Source of the DNA: Calonectria ilicicola
Taxonomy: Eukaryota; Ascomycota; Sordariomycetes; Hypocreales; Nectriaceae
DNA length: 64,000 bases
Direction: 5' to 3'
Assembly: GCA_020809705.1 (NCBI GenBank)
Contig: CP085834.1
Location: forward strand, 496,001-560,000
Shown here: in pieces, positions 11,426 through 22,024 of the stretch
How the letters are laid out: every line of letters begins with the position of its first letter
Position numbering within the stretch: the stretch's first letter is position 1
Notes under the pieces: generated by a model
What the model saw: the letters and a program-made list of their open reading frames with translations, nothing else
Told to the model about the DNA's origin: nothing
Database searches by the model: none
Program-made: the position numbers and the translations under genes

Positions 11426-12451
11426 TCAATTAGTACCTCCCGAGCTAACAAGCTGAGAAGAGATATCCCAGAGCTTCACCGCGTTTTCCTCGTCAAAGGC
11501 CCAAGCGGCATAACCGACATCCTTAGTGTCGAGCGGATTTTGCGTTTTGGTTGGCCCCTGTTGCGCACACTCTGCCAAGTAAAAACCCCCGCAGCCATCC
11601 CACTCTTGGCCGATCGCTGCATAAACAGTCGTGGCTGCACCTTGCTCGGGGTTTTTGAAATACAGCAAATTCTCCTTATCGTTTTTTATGTTTGCGACTT
11701 GCTCTGGGTTCAAGTATTGGCCCAGATTGGTGGCTATGTTGCCTGGATGCACGGAAATACCGTGCACACCCTGTGCTCCATATCGTCTTTCAATCTCGTT
11801 GGCGAAATAGATGTTGGCCGTCTTTGACTGACCATAGGCAATCCAAGGGTCGTAAGAGCCCTCCTCTTCAAAATTCAGGTCGTGGAAACGAATACCTCCA
11901 AAGCGATGCGCCATGGAGGAGAGTGAGACCACTCGCGAATTGAAGTCTGGACTGGAACTTTCCAGAAGAGTGGGGATCAACAAAGTTGTCAAAAGGAAGT
12001 GCCCCATATGATTGATGCCAAACTGGGTCTCGAAACCGTCCTTTGTCTTGCCTTGTGGTGTGGCCATAACTCCGGCGTTTAGGATAAGGAGGTTGAGCTG
12101 TTGACTTTGCGCAACGAAGCTCTCTGCTCCGGCGCGGACTGACTCCAGCGAGTCAAGAGACAATTGGATCACATGCAAGGTGTTCGTGAACTTGTGGCTC
12201 GAGGTTGACAGAATGTTGTCAATTGCCTCCTGCCCTCTCTTTGGATCCCTCACTCCTAGAAAAACAGTAGCTCCAGTGGCATAGAGTGCGCGAGCTGTTT
12301 CGAGCCCGATTCCTTGGTTGGCACCTGTGATTAGAGCGACTTTGCCAGCCAGTTTGCCGACAAGGCCCTGGTCTTGCACAATCTGAAGGGCGGTAGGCCG
12401 GCTATCGCCAGGACCGGAAGGATTCGCATGCTGGATTTGATACCTGGACAT
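11426..12451 (-). CDS. Short-chain dehydrogenase/reductase, retinol-dehydrogenase-like
   Basis: One exon, ATG at 12451-12449, 341 residues. Classical SDR motifs occur in order: cofactor loop TGANQGIG (about residue 40), NAGVMATP, catalytic Ser in VVSLSSMAHR, catalytic YGQSK (YxxxK) and PGNIATNL after the active site. An Arg in GVRDPKR after beta-2 suggests NADP(H). The enzyme should interconvert an alcohol and a ketone/aldehyde; the best general resemblance is to RDH11/WWOX-like SDRs common in fungal tailoring pathways. The substrate cannot be told. A TATA-like stretch lies at about 12536-12544, about 90 bp upstream of the start. Tandem with the esterase downstream (422 bp gap), so a functional link is possible but unproven. 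Confidence 0.9.
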   Translation of the reverse strand: MSRYQIQHANPSGPGDSRPTALQIVQDQGLVGKLAGKVALITGANQGIGLETARALYATGATVFLGVRDPKRGQEAIDNILSTSSHKFTNTLHVIQLSLDSLESVRAGAESFVAQSQQLNLLILNAGVMATPQGKTKDGFETQFGINHMGHFLLTTLLIPTLLESSSPDFNSRVVSLSSMAHRFGGIRFHDLNFEEEGSYDPWIAYGQSKTANIYFANEIERRYGAQGVHGISVHPGNIATNLGQYLNPEQVANIKNDKENLLYFKNPEQGAATTVYAAIGQEWDGCGGFYLAECAQQGPTKTQNPLDTKDVGYAAWAFDEENAVKLWDISSQLVSSGGTN

Positions 12452-13251
12452 GACTGACAAATAGAACTTGCTGTTTATGTGAAAAAAAAGTTAAATATTT
12501 GAATTCTGCGATATTGAAGATGAATGTACCCCATTCATATATACTCCTCTGATCGACAGAGGTTCGGCGTTTACCGGGCTCTGTGATCAAACCGTTCCGA
12601 AGTCCGCATGGAAAGTCCGCAAAGAAAGTTCATAGAATTCTTTGACACATAGCTGCTAGTGGGGAAGCGAGTTTCAAGACGCTGATCTGAAAAATTCCCA
12701 TCGCTGCACCACAGGGGCGAAAAAGGCACGCGCATTATCCCCCACCTCTACCTCTTTTTTTAATTAGCCTCAAGACAAGAGCTCTCCTCCGATGCTAAGA
12801 GGAGTAGATGAAAATTATCTAAAGCATACTGATTCTACCGGATTGGCCCCGCGGACCGACATCGCCCTGTGGATCTTTAGCGTGTCCGCAGCTCATTTTT
12901 GAAACAATTGTGAAAGGTCATGTCAGCATTTTCACACCGTGACTCGTCTAGCGTCACATGCATGCCTTTGGTTTCTCCACTTGAATTCCTGGCCTTTATC
13001 CGTTTTAGAATGATTCGCAATGTAAAAATAACCTAACGCCAAATGGTAGTTGTTGTGCTCGTTATTAAAGGAGCTAATCACATTTGACTAGAGGGCTGCC
13101 AGTCGGCACCTACTTCCCTACTTGTCCCTTGGGCACGTAAATTAGTCGAATAGCCGAAACGAATTCAGAATTGTTTGCGCACTGAAAATACAAACGGCTC
13201 AGCTAGCAATCATGAAGGCGGAGTTGAACTGGACCTACGCAGATTGATATA
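12452..13251. other. Intergenic, no gene seen
   Basis: Contains the dehydrogenase promoter and a T8 run near 12753. Nothing else supported. Confidence 0.5.
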
Positions 13252-13515
13252 CTACTTGACCTCGCCATCTAGGAACACCATCGAGATAGCCACTCCTCGA
13301 GACGTGTCATAGTCGCTGAGCACAGAAGGCAGCAGTCCCAGCGCCTTCGGAAATTGTTCGCATGAAGGCATCAATCGTAAGAATCGAATGGCTGTGAACT
13401 TTTTGATCAATATTGAAGAGGTTGTTTCGGACTTGTGGTTCTCATCAACCAAGATCACAAACGATATAATTGGTCTAGGTGGCACCTCCGTGTGGGTTTG
13501 TATCCATGTGGACAA
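13252..13515 (-). other. Possible small or degraded coding fragment
   Basis: An 87-codon frame that starts from TTG, without its own ATG, and ends in TGGTFLDGEVK-like sequence (MVFLDGEVK). Amino-acid composition is protein-like (PPRPIISFVILVDENHK). Just upstream another frame is open through PLPAQFPIINSLGYMF, so this could be the last exon of a small gene or a frameshifted remnant. No domain recognised and no convincing splice pair found. Confidence 0.2.
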
Positions 13516-13797
13516 CTTAAAGCCTGGGCCCCTTCATCAAAAAGAAGACTAAGGAACATATAGCCTAGCGAGTTGATGATGGGAAACTGAGCTGGAAGCG
13601 GCACAAATTGATTTCTGTTGAAATCTTCAGGTAGTTAGATAAATCGATCACAACAAGACACAGTGAGGAGAGCCAGCAATTGGGAACATGTAGTAGTTTG
13701 ACAATTCAGCGTGTTGGTGATAAATTATTCATTCAGACTATCCATCAATCGTTCATCCCAACTATACGGCGCGTTTATAAACACCAAATTATTAAAC

Positions 13798-14439
13798 TTA
13801 TGTGAGCTTACATATGCCAAAGCCATTGGCATTCTTGTTCTTGCACGTGTAGCCGTTGCAGCACACCATTCCAGCAGTGTTCGACTTGCACTGCTGGTTA
13901 ACCTTCTTGCATGCGTAACAGGTGCCCGCTCCCAGAGCGTTTCGGTTTTGGCACAGGAAGCCCTTGCAGCACGATAGTCCAGGAACGCCCTTCTCGCACT
14001 TCTGCCCACCATTCCTACATGTGGGAATGGGGAGACTCGGCTGGGTGGTTGTGCTTGTGCTCATGGTGGAAGTGGCAGGATCTCGACAGAGGTAGAAGCC
14101 GAGAAGGTCAACTTTGCACTGCAACCCAGGACAGCACACGGAGTCGGGAAGTCCGTTATTACAATCTTCGCCTTTGGAGGCGCATGTTGGAGATTGGGCG
14201 GCCGTAATAGTTGTGGTAGATGTGGTTGGGTCCTGGCAGCGGTAGAGGCCGAGAAGGTTATTCTTGCACTGCAACCCAGGGCAGCACTTGGAGTCGGGAA
14301 GTCCGTTATTACAATCTTCGCCTTTGGAGGCACATGTTGAAGATGGGGCAGCTGAAGTGGTGGTTGGATCAGCTCTGGGTACGTTGGCTGCGGCGATGCC
14401 GCCAACGAGACCCAAAAGCACAAGAGGTGAGAACTTCAT
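13798..14439 (-). CDS. Secreted cysteine-rich protein with four tandem cystine-knot-like repeats
   Basis: One exon, ATG at 14439-14437, 213 residues. Signal peptide MKFSPLVLLGLVGGIAAA, probable Kex2-like site after VPR. Then four units of pattern C-x6-C-x8-CC-x4-C-x9/10-C, the spacing of inhibitor-cystine-knot (knottin) folds, separated by Thr/Ser-rich linkers that are likely O-glycosylated. Units 1 and 2 are nearly identical (CASKGEDCNNGLPDS); units 3 and 4 are diverged and adjoin through CYAC. Such proteins are typically extracellular and disulfide-stabilised; roles in the wider fold include channel toxins, protease inhibitors and fungal effectors. Nothing in the sequence fixes which applies. 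A TATA-like TATTTAAG on the minus strand (about 14577-14584) lies about 140 bp upstream. Confidence 0.8.
   Translation of the reverse strand: MKFSPLVLLGLVGGIAAANVPRADPTTTSAAPSSTCASKGEDCNNGLPDSKCCPGLQCKNNLLGLYRCQDPTTSTTTITAAQSPTCASKGEDCNNGLPDSVCCPGLQCKVDLLGFYLCRDPATSTMSTSTTTQPSLPIPTCRNGGQKCEKGVPGLSCCKGFLCQNRNALGAGTCYACKKVNQQCKSNTAGMVCCNGYTCKNKNANGFGICKLT
14091..14345 (-). repeat. 150-bp tandem duplication inside the cystine-knot gene
   Basis: The stretch from 14091 to about 14195 recurs at 14241 to about 14345 with a 150-bp offset and only scattered substitutions. Each copy encodes one complete six-cysteine unit, so the duplication added a whole domain in frame. Confidence 0.8.
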
Positions 14440-17347
14440 TGTAGGTGTGAGGTGCTGGAGATGGTATCAGATATTGGCCCTGCCGTTGTGAAGTAGTGAT
14501 GCTCACTTTGAAAGACGATCTCGTTGTGGATGCGAGGATTGCTGCCCAAACCCGTAGTAGAAGGGATTTTCGCCAGCTTAAATACCTCGTGTCTCTTGAG
14601 TAGATGATCAAGAACGCCAATTTCGCATGTCTCTAGTAAGCGAAAAATGCTCGGTGAGGTGGATCTGGCTGTCTCAGCTTGTCCTCCACATGAGGCAAAG
14701 CGTTGCAGCCACTTGACAGATATTTAGTGTGCATTCCATCGGATAGCACCGAGCCGTCGGTCCAATGTCGAACAATGATGTAATACTTCGCGTCTTCATC
14801 CAATTGCTGATCTTTTTAGAGCAGTGCTGTTACCCACCTGTTAAGCCCAAGACTGCCAGCTGAGAGTCTTGACATGTTTTAGGGCGATGCAAGTTCCGCT
14901 GGAAATGCCGATCCCGGCATTTTAGCACTGTGCCACTGTGGGCACGGCTGGTTAGCCTTATGACGATCAACGGCATGTCGGGCTAATCTCAACACGATTT
15001 GCGGGTGGTCGGGGGAGCATATCCACATCGAGCCAAGCTAAATTACCTGATGTCACTCAACCCGGGAACCGGGACGAGGGGGCCTCAATGCTATTTACAT
15101 TTCGTGTAGCTAGACGAGCACGATCCCATGTTACTGTCAGGCTGCCCAATGGAATAAAGCTTACATGTCTCTCAAGACACACGGCACCATTGGAGAAATC
15201 ATTCTTCGCGTATGCATTCGTTAGTTACACACGGCCCGCGAATCAAGCCAGTGCAAGCGAGCCCAGATCCAACTGCCCCGCAAACGCCCTAATCGTGGCT
15301 AACAACGGGAACAAAGAATACCAATCGGATTCCAGCCCAGAGCCAGTGACGTCTCCAAATCCTAATGTTTGCCACGACAAATGCCCATGGCTGAGATCAA
15401 GAACGCTAGCAATAGTCGGCGTCTATATGGCTTGCGCCCACTGCACTGTTAGCTGGCAACGGCACGGCTTATCACGGCAAAGTACGCCAACACGACTAGC
15501 GCCTGTTGTTGAGCAGCCTTGTGGGCGTACAGGCGGCGGTGTCGATCCGCCCGTTAGTTCAATTTGCATCTGAGCTTTCCCGAGATTCCGATCCGTCAAA
15601 CCCATGCGGCCCATCTCCAATTTTTCATTGGGAAGTCTCCCAAGCCACTTTGAGGACCCCTAAATCGGCCTTGAGCTTTTACTCAACAGATTTGGTAGTA
15701 ACGTTGACAATTATTACCGCGCATCCTCAGAATCTATGACGTAAGACTAGAGCCCGCAGTTAGCCCCGGGAGTTGGAGCTGATGCGTTGGGCTGAAGGGG
15801 CCACTTCATTCCAAATGGAAGAGCTTGGTATTTCTATGCAGATCTAGGCGAAAGGAATGTCAGCGCTCAGCGACAGTTGAAAAACTAGGTTCCTCGGCTA
15901 TCAAGATCTTGCACTACTAGTCAAGTTACCCATCAGTAAATCACCAAGATCTACACCTGCTCCATTTTCTGTTTCCAACAACGGCTTTAGTGCATCGCCA
16001 GAGTGGATCTAAGAAAAATGCGGGAAAGTCTAGATTCCATCTAATTGCATTACCAGTGTATTTTGGATGGCTTCATTTGGATGCAAGGAAAACTCTATTG
16101 CCTAGAATGGGTGGGCAAGACTTGGTGAACGAAGTAAGTACAGGGTAAGTCTAGTAGATGACGCACATGGTGCATTTCAACTTAACCAAATGCTAAACAT
16201 GCCCGTGGAAAGCAATTTGATGATTTTTAGGAATAGTCGGAGATGCTGGGGGTAGAAATTATTGATTCTAGGATGGAACACCCACTTATAACCTCTAGAG
16301 TAAAACCATGATTGTGGGTCGCGCATTGGAAATCATGTTGCGGAATGCAGTAGGACCAGGTCAAGTAAAATATTCGACAAAGCAAGTAACCTAGCATAGC
16401 TAAAGTGGGAAAAAGATACTATTTTGCCAATGTTAATCAACAATCTTATTAAATCTAAAAAAAAAACATGGAGGTCAACGGCTTAGAAGTGATTGGAGGT
16501 TCGCGCCACACTACAGGGATCTCTATCCCTCACAAGAAGGTGAATAACAAATATATGCAATTATAACAATCTGCATCGTTAAAGTATCTATTTACTTGTG
16601 CAGACTTCCTCTCCTTAGTATCATTTGGCGCGACCGGATATTGATAAACGGTCAAGAAGACCAAATACATGTGGAACGAACGTTCTTGAATTCAAGAACT
16701 AGCCTCATCTTTAAAATATTATCAATGGTCACAATAAAATATGTAGGACCACGTTCCTATGAGGCGATGTTATGGGAGATCTTGTCAGCTCAGATAATTA
16801 TTGGCTAGCGTACAAGCGTTCCCCCACTTATTTTACCTCTTGTCTGTTCATCCCACTACTGAGCAAGTTCAGACTTTGCATTTTGATATCACGATCCCTC
16901 ACATGTACGTCCTCAATTCTACCCTACAACTGTTCTATAGCGTAGCATACCGGAACTTTCCTTGAGTTCAGACTGATACTGTGCAGTCGCATCGGTTACA
17001 AATATGGGCATTCAGTTACAATGAGGTAATTCGGTAGCCACTCACGTGATATGCCACTCCAAGTCTATTCAGCCTCACTGTACAGGCCTCCAACGCGGTA
17101 GTTGCTTTTTCCACATTTCCTCTCTTCCACAAAGATTGGAACGGCCACGGTGCAAACTACCGTAACGCTGGACCTTCCATCGGCTTATGCGTATATTTTC
17201 AATCACCGAGGCCTCCTCGCAGGCGATAATACGATCAGCTAAACGGTACCTCTAATGAGATCAACGGACTTGATACAGTAAGTGATGCGTCATTTTGCAC
17301 AGGTGTTAGCAAATGCTCATATCTCGTCTGTTATTACTATAGGCACA
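14440..17347. other. Gene-poor stretch of 2.9 kb
   Basis: No supported gene. The longest frame (15088-15573, plus) is low-complexity and has no recognisable domain. From about 15940 to 16800 the DNA becomes A/T-richer. Near the right end a probable 5'-UTR intron of the NLR gene is seen: GT at 17303, ACTATAG at about 17336-17342. Confidence 0.5.
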
Positions 17348-20300
17348 ATGTCAAATGCAGTGACGACGATTAATGGCGATGGCCAAGCGAATTTCCATGT
17401 CGGGAACATCTATCACACGCCCCAAACCGATTCTCGCTCGACTCGAAGAATAGAGATTCTCAAGACGCTACATACTTCTCCATACCGAGATCGCAAAGAG
17501 AGAAACCCCGATCGGGTTCCAGGAACATGCGAGTGGTTCGAAACGCACGAGTTGTTTCGAGAATGGCGCGAAAGCAAAACTTCATGTATGCTTTGGGTGT
17601 CTGCAGATCCTGGGTGTGGAAAATCTGTCTTGGCAAAACATCTCGTGAATACTATCCTTCCGACCACAGAATCCAGAACAACTTGCTATTTCTTCTTCAA
17701 GGACGATTTTGAAGATCAAAGAAGCGCAAAAAATGCCCTTTGCTGTATTCTACACCAGCTCTTTGAGCAGAGGGAATCTCTACTCTCCAATAGGATTATG
17801 GAGCAGTTTGAGACTTCTAAAGAACACCTAATGGGCTCAATTCGCGAATTATGGGAAATCTTGGTTATTGCATCGCGGGCTCGGGATGCTGGGGAGATAG
17901 TCTGTATCCTGGATGCATTCGACGAATGTGGCGATCAAGAACGCTCTGAGTTGACCCAAGCCATATGTAAATTCTACAGCACAACTAACGACTCCAACTT
18001 GAAGTTTATATTAACAAGCCGGCCTTATGGAAACATCAGGCGAGGCTTTCAGCCAATTACGGTTCCAGGGCTGCCCGTCATTCACTTGAGTGGGGAAAAA
18101 GAATCGGAGATATCGAAGATTGCTCGAGAAATCGACATCTTTATCAAAGCTAGAATCCAAATCATCCAAGAAACGCTCAAATTAGATCCAAATGAAGGAA
18201 GCCTGTTATTAGAAAGTCTTTTAAATATTCCTCACCGAACATATTTATGGGCTTATCTAACACTAAATTTGGTACAAGGGGACCCGAATATTGGAAGTAC
18301 TGGAATACTTAAAGCTACTTCCCATCTTCCTCAAACTGTTGATGAAGCATATGAGAAGATTTTGAGCAAGAGCTCGGATTTAAAAGCGGCTAAGAGACTG
18401 TTACATATCATCGTTGCAGCGAATCGGCCCTTCACCTTATCGGAGATGGCCTTGGCATTGGCTATCCAAGAAGACCACCGGTCTTACAAAGATATTCATG
18501 TTAAATCAGAAGATCGCTTCCGCGAGTATGTACGAGACCTTTGTGGGCTCTTTGTAACCATAATAGGCTCAAAGATATATCTTCTTCACCAAACCGCGAA
18601 AGAATTCCTGGTCCAGGAAGAGGAGTCTGTGCCCGTTCAACAACGTAATAGCAATCATCACATGTCTCCGGCGACGAAGAAGTGGCTGTTGGGAAAGCCA
18701 GCTGCTGAAGTAATTCAATCAAAACCTCGTTGCAAATCTGCGTGGAAATCTTCATTGTCAACACGAGAGTCTCATCGTGTTCTCTCACAGATTTGTATCT
18801 GGTATCTACTCTGTAACGAATTCCGAACCAATTCCCTGTATGAGAAAGACAATGGAGATCTGTCTCATTACCTTGATGATCATATCTTCCTTGACTACGC
18901 TGCCAGAACCTGGACTCTTCACTTCCGAATGGCGGGTATTGAAAACGATGTGTCGACAGGGCAGCTGTTAGAGCTATGTGATACGCATTCGGCTAGTTGC
19001 ACGACTTGGTTTAAAGTATACTGGCAAAGCACATACGGTGAATACCCCCGCGGTTTTACATCCCTCATGATTGCTTCCTACTTCGGATTGGTCCAAGTAG
19101 TAGGGCTTTTGCTCAAAACACACAATGCATCATTAAACGCCTACGATGAGACCCATCAGCGTTCGGCACTTTCTTGGGCTTCAGAAAATGGATTTGATGA
19201 TGTAGCAAGGATGCTAATCAGAAGGGCTGGTATAAGCTATCAAGACATCTTGAGGTTATCGCTGTCAAATCGCGCCGTGATCGATGCAAAGGATATATAC
19301 GATCGGACGCCACTGTCATATGCAGCCCGCAAAGGTCACGCAACTGTTTTTAAGCGGCTAGTAAAGGCAGGAGCCCGTGTCGACTCAATAGATAAGAGTG
19401 GAGGTATGCCGGTATCATATGGCCTCTGCAACGGACTGGAGGATGTGGTTTGTGTACACTTGAAGACAATGTTGCATGACGTGCCTTCGGTGGATGAGTT
19501 GATTAAGCCAATATTATTTTTCGCTGCTCAAAGTGGCGATGAAAAAACTGTCGAAATGATTCTTGATAGCGATAAGATCGTGGCAGACCCAGACGAACCT
19601 ACCAATGGCCGGACGCCCTTTTCAGTAGCAGCTGAAAATGGCCGCTATGCTGTTGTCAAAATACTACTCGAGAGTGGCAAGGTTGACGCAGACATGAAAG
19701 ACTTTAACGGCCGGTCGCCTTTCTCGTACGCTGCTGCAAACGGCCATGGTAGGATTATGAAACTCCTCCTGGAAAGCTCTAAGATTGAAATTGACTCAAA
19801 AGACCTTCATGGCCGGACACCTTTCTCATTTGCCACTGAGAGTGGTCATCAATCTGTGGTTAAAATGCTCCTTGAGAGTGGCAAGGTTGACCCAGATATG
19901 AAAGACTTTAATGGCCGGACGCCTTTCTCATATGCTGCTGCGGATGGCCGTAATGGGATTATGAAACTCCTCCTGGAGAGGTCCAAGGTTGAAATTGACT
20001 CAAGGGATAATAATGGCCGGACACCTTTATCATTTGCCGCTGAGAGTGGTCATCAATATGCGGTTAAAATGCTCCTCGAGAGTGATAAGGTTGATGCTGA
20101 GTCAAAAGACGTTGGCGGTCGGACGCCTTTCTTATTTGCTGCTAAGAACAACCGAGAGGTTATCCTCCGATTATTCATCGGCAGTAGTAAGATAAAGCTC
20201 ATGCTAGGAGACAAGGATGATGAAACACTTTTTTTTTGGGCTGCTAGAAATGACCGTGTCAACATTATAAATCTCCTTCATGAGAATGGCAGGGCCGGTA

Positions 20301-20731
20301 TTGACTCAAAAAACAGAAAAGGTCGAACACCGCTATCAGTGGCGGCTGAATATGGCCATCTTGGCGTTGTTAAGCTTCTTCTTAGAACGTACGATGTTGA
20401 TGTTGACTCTAAAGATGCTGATGGCCGGACACCATTCTCGTGGGCTGCCGGTGAGGGCCGCTTGGACGTTGTTAGGCTACTATGTGGGCATATTAGGGTT
20501 GATATCGAAGCGCGAGATCACTGTGGCCTGACGCCGCTCTCTTGGGCAGTTATAAATCGCCATTTAGAAGTTATTAGCATGCTCATTGAGACGGACCGGG
20601 TCAATATACATTTAGACCATACCAAAGGTCGGAGCCCCTTTTTTTGGGCTCACAGGACAGGTGATGTGGCAGTAGTCCATTTATTTAGACGAAGGAAAAC
20701 TGCCTCATTGCGTGCTTTGTATGGAACATAA
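17348..20731 (+). CDS. NOD-like receptor: amyloid-like N-terminal motif, NACHT, ankyrin repeats
   Basis: ATG 17348 chosen because a probable 5'-UTR intron ends just upstream; 1127 residues, no intron needed. An ATG at 17285 would add 21 residues. Residues 1-30 hold a Gly/Asn-rich motif (INGDGQANFHVGNIY) placed as in fungal NLRs whose N-terminus is a short prion-type signalling motif instead of an effector domain (inference). NACHT: Walker A ADPGCGKS at about 85-92, Walker B ILDAFDECG at about 188-196, sensor-like FILTSRPYG, and YLWAYLTL. A linker follows, then about 16 ankyrin repeats from about 568 to the end (GRTPFSYAAANGH-type). The expected role is cytosolic sensing, with ligand binding by ankyrin repeats, oligomerisation through NACHT, and signalling to a separate cell-death effector. 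Motifs are intact. Confidence 0.9.
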   Translation: MSNAVTTINGDGQANFHVGNIYHTPQTDSRSTRRIEILKTLHTSPYRDRKERNPDRVPGTCEWFETHELFREWRESKTSCMLWVSADPGCGKSVLAKHLVNTILPTTESRTTCYFFFKDDFEDQRSAKNALCCILHQLFEQRESLLSNRIMEQFETSKEHLMGSIRELWEILVIASRARDAGEIVCILDAFDECGDQERSELTQAICKFYSTTNDSNLKFILTSRPYGNIRRGFQPITVPGLPVIHLSGEKESEISKIAREIDIFIKARIQIIQETLKLDPNEGSLLLESLLNIPHRTYLWAYLTLNLVQGDPNIGSTGILKATSHLPQTVDEAYEKILSKSSDLKAAKRLLHIIVAANRPFTLSEMALALAIQEDHRSYKDIHVKSEDRFREYVRDLCGLFVTIIGSKIYLLHQTAKEFLVQEEESVPVQQRNSNHHMSPATKKWLLGKPAAEVIQSKPRCKSAWKSSLSTRESHRVLSQICIWYLLCNEFRTNSLYEKDNGDLSHYLDDHIFLDYAARTWTLHFRMAGIENDVSTGQLLELCDTHSASCTTWFKVYWQSTYGEYPRGFTSLMIASYFGLVQVVGLLLKTHNASLNAYDETHQRSALSWASENGFDDVARMLIRRAGISYQDILRLSLSNRAVIDAKDIYDRTPLSYAARKGHATVFKRLVKAGARVDSIDKSGGMPVSYGLCNGLEDVVCVHLKTMLHDVPSVDELIKPILFFAAQSGDEKTVEMILDSDKIVADPDEPTNGRTPFSVAAENGRYAVVKILLESGKVDADMKDFNGRSPFSYAAANGHGRIMKLLLESSKIEIDSKDLHGRTPFSFATESGHQSVVKMLLESGKVDPDMKDFNGRTPFSYAAADGRNGIMKLLLERSKVEIDSRDNNGRTPLSFAAESGHQYAVKMLLESDKVDAESKDVGGRTPFLFAAKNNREVILRLFIGSSKIKLMLGDKDDETLFFWAARNDRVNIINLLHENGRAGIDSKNRKGRTPLSVAAEYGHLGVVKLLLRTYDVDVDSKDADGRTPFSWAAGEGRLDVVRLLCGHIRVDIEARDHCGLTPLSWAVINRHLEVISMLIETDRVNIHLDHTKGRSPFFWAHRTGDVAVVHLFRRRKTASLRALYGT
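17369..17416 (+). other. Putative amyloid signalling motif of the NLR
   Basis: Encodes INGDGQANFHVGNIYH, a Gly-spaced, Asn/Gln-containing segment directly before the NACHT linker. Position and composition resemble prion-forming N-termini of fungal NLRs, but it matches no consensus exactly that I can confirm. Confidence 0.4.
19676..20083 (+). repeat. 204-bp higher-order ankyrin repeat, two copies
   Basis: A two-ankyrin unit (68 codons) beginning GGCAAGGTTGAC at 19676 recurs at 19880, exactly 204 bp later, with high DNA identity. The halves alternate FNGRxPFSYAAAxG and HGRTPFSFATESGHQ types, so duplication acted on pairs of repeats. Confidence 0.85.
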
Positions 20732-20881
20732 TGTGAGACTGAGTATGCACCTCTGGTTCGTCGCTTTGCTAACAGAATGCTTAGGACAGTGTATTACATG
20801 CATCTTCCGAGGATGAAGCTTGAAATTTCTTTACGAAAAGAAGCAGACCGAAGTCATATACAGGTGTGAGGATGGGAGAAG

Positions 20882-21672
20882 CTATTCTATAATCTTTCCG
20901 ACTTGATGACCCAATGCCGGCATTTTGGAGAACCAGTATTTATTTTTCATATTGTCGACGATCCATTTAGTCAAGGCAGCTCGCTTGAGGGAGGTTGACC
21001 ACCCCTTTTCTCCAACTGGCCCAGCGTAGACCTCATCACTGCGGTCGGTCCTCCAGCTATTCTCATCAGCCTCCCCAGGGATTTGAGCGATTCTAAAAAC
21101 TGTCCAGTCCAGATCTGATGCATCTTTTTCGAAGGCTGCGGCAAGATGCTGCATGTTTTCATAAATGGCCGAAGCAAAGGTTCTCATGAAGACGGACACC
21201 ATTGTTTGAAAGAATGTCCAGCGATCTTCTGGGCGAGAAATGGAAATGGTTCCCATCGCGATGATTCTCCGGACCCCGAATTTACGCATGGTGGGGAAAA
21301 CTGACTCAAGATATTGAGTGGCGAATAGCTTTGGATCGACTTTTTTGTCAGCAATGTGAGGGCCCAGAAGTGATAGAACAGTGGAGCTCTCAGCCATGGC
21401 TTTGGAGAGGGACTCTGTATCCGTCATTTCTCCTTTGACGACCTTTTATGTGAGTTAGAAGAAAGCTGCCCCTGAAATAAATTGAAGGGGTGCTGACACA
21501 CCTTGAGCAGAGGGCTTGATGAAATATCCTTGGGAATTTTGGCTGGATTTCGGGCATATACCATGACTGGATACTGGCGGTCTAGTAGCTCGCGTAGGAG
21601 ACAAATGCCAGCGGGGCCAGTGGCACCCAAGACGAGGACGCGTTTTTCGCTGGCAGGATTTTCTGTTGTCAT
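20882..21672 (-). CDS. NmrA-like NAD(P)-binding protein (atypical SDR), 2 exons
   Basis: Exon 1 21672-21502, intron 21501-21443 (GTGTGT donor, AAAAG acceptor), exon 2 21442-20882; 243 residues. Splicing joins PLLK to VVKGEMTDTESL. The N-terminus has the Rossmann glycine motif VLGATGPAG (GxxGxxG), then VYARNPAKI after beta-2, the VVKGEMTD block and VLSLLGPH; the middle holds RRIIAMGTISISRP with no YxxxK pair. This is the NmrA/HSCARG-like class, which either reduces small substrates or senses NAD(P) and binds a regulator. It is divergent from a Zn2Cys6 gene with 352 bp between start codons, hinting at co-regulation. Confidence 0.82.
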
Positions 21673-22024
21673 ATTTGTAAATTAATTGATGTAGATGATT
21701 TGGATATTGAAGCTAGGAATTCGGTGGCTTTTATGGAAGCTGCCGTGTTTGTTGTTAGTCTGTCTCCCTATTGACTGTCATCACTGTTGTGCTCTCCGCC
21801 CAAATCCGTTTGCGCGCGGGGGCCTTTTCCGCGCGGAGACGAGCCCGCGCGGGATCCCCAATATTTCCCCGCATGATGGAAAGGGCCCAGTGAGGAAGCA
21901 CACGACTCGCGCGCGGGCCCAGGGTCGAGCGGACATTTACAAAAGACGATTCCCTCAATCAATCACTCACTCGCTCCATTTGCGCATCCTGACAATCGAG
22001 ACCCATGTCAGCCAGCGCCCGACA
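21673..22024. promoter_or_regulatory. Shared divergent promoter region
   Basis: 352 bp between the start codons of the NmrA-like gene and the Zn2Cys6 regulator. It is GC-rich around 21805-21925 with several CGCG-containing stretches (GCGCGCGGG near 21812 and 21910). No experimentally known site is identifiable. Confidence 0.45.

Noticed and set aside
15088..15573. 161-codon plus-strand frame starting with ATG
   Set aside because: Low-complexity composition, no domain, overlapping frames on the other strand and no splice signals; treated as chance.
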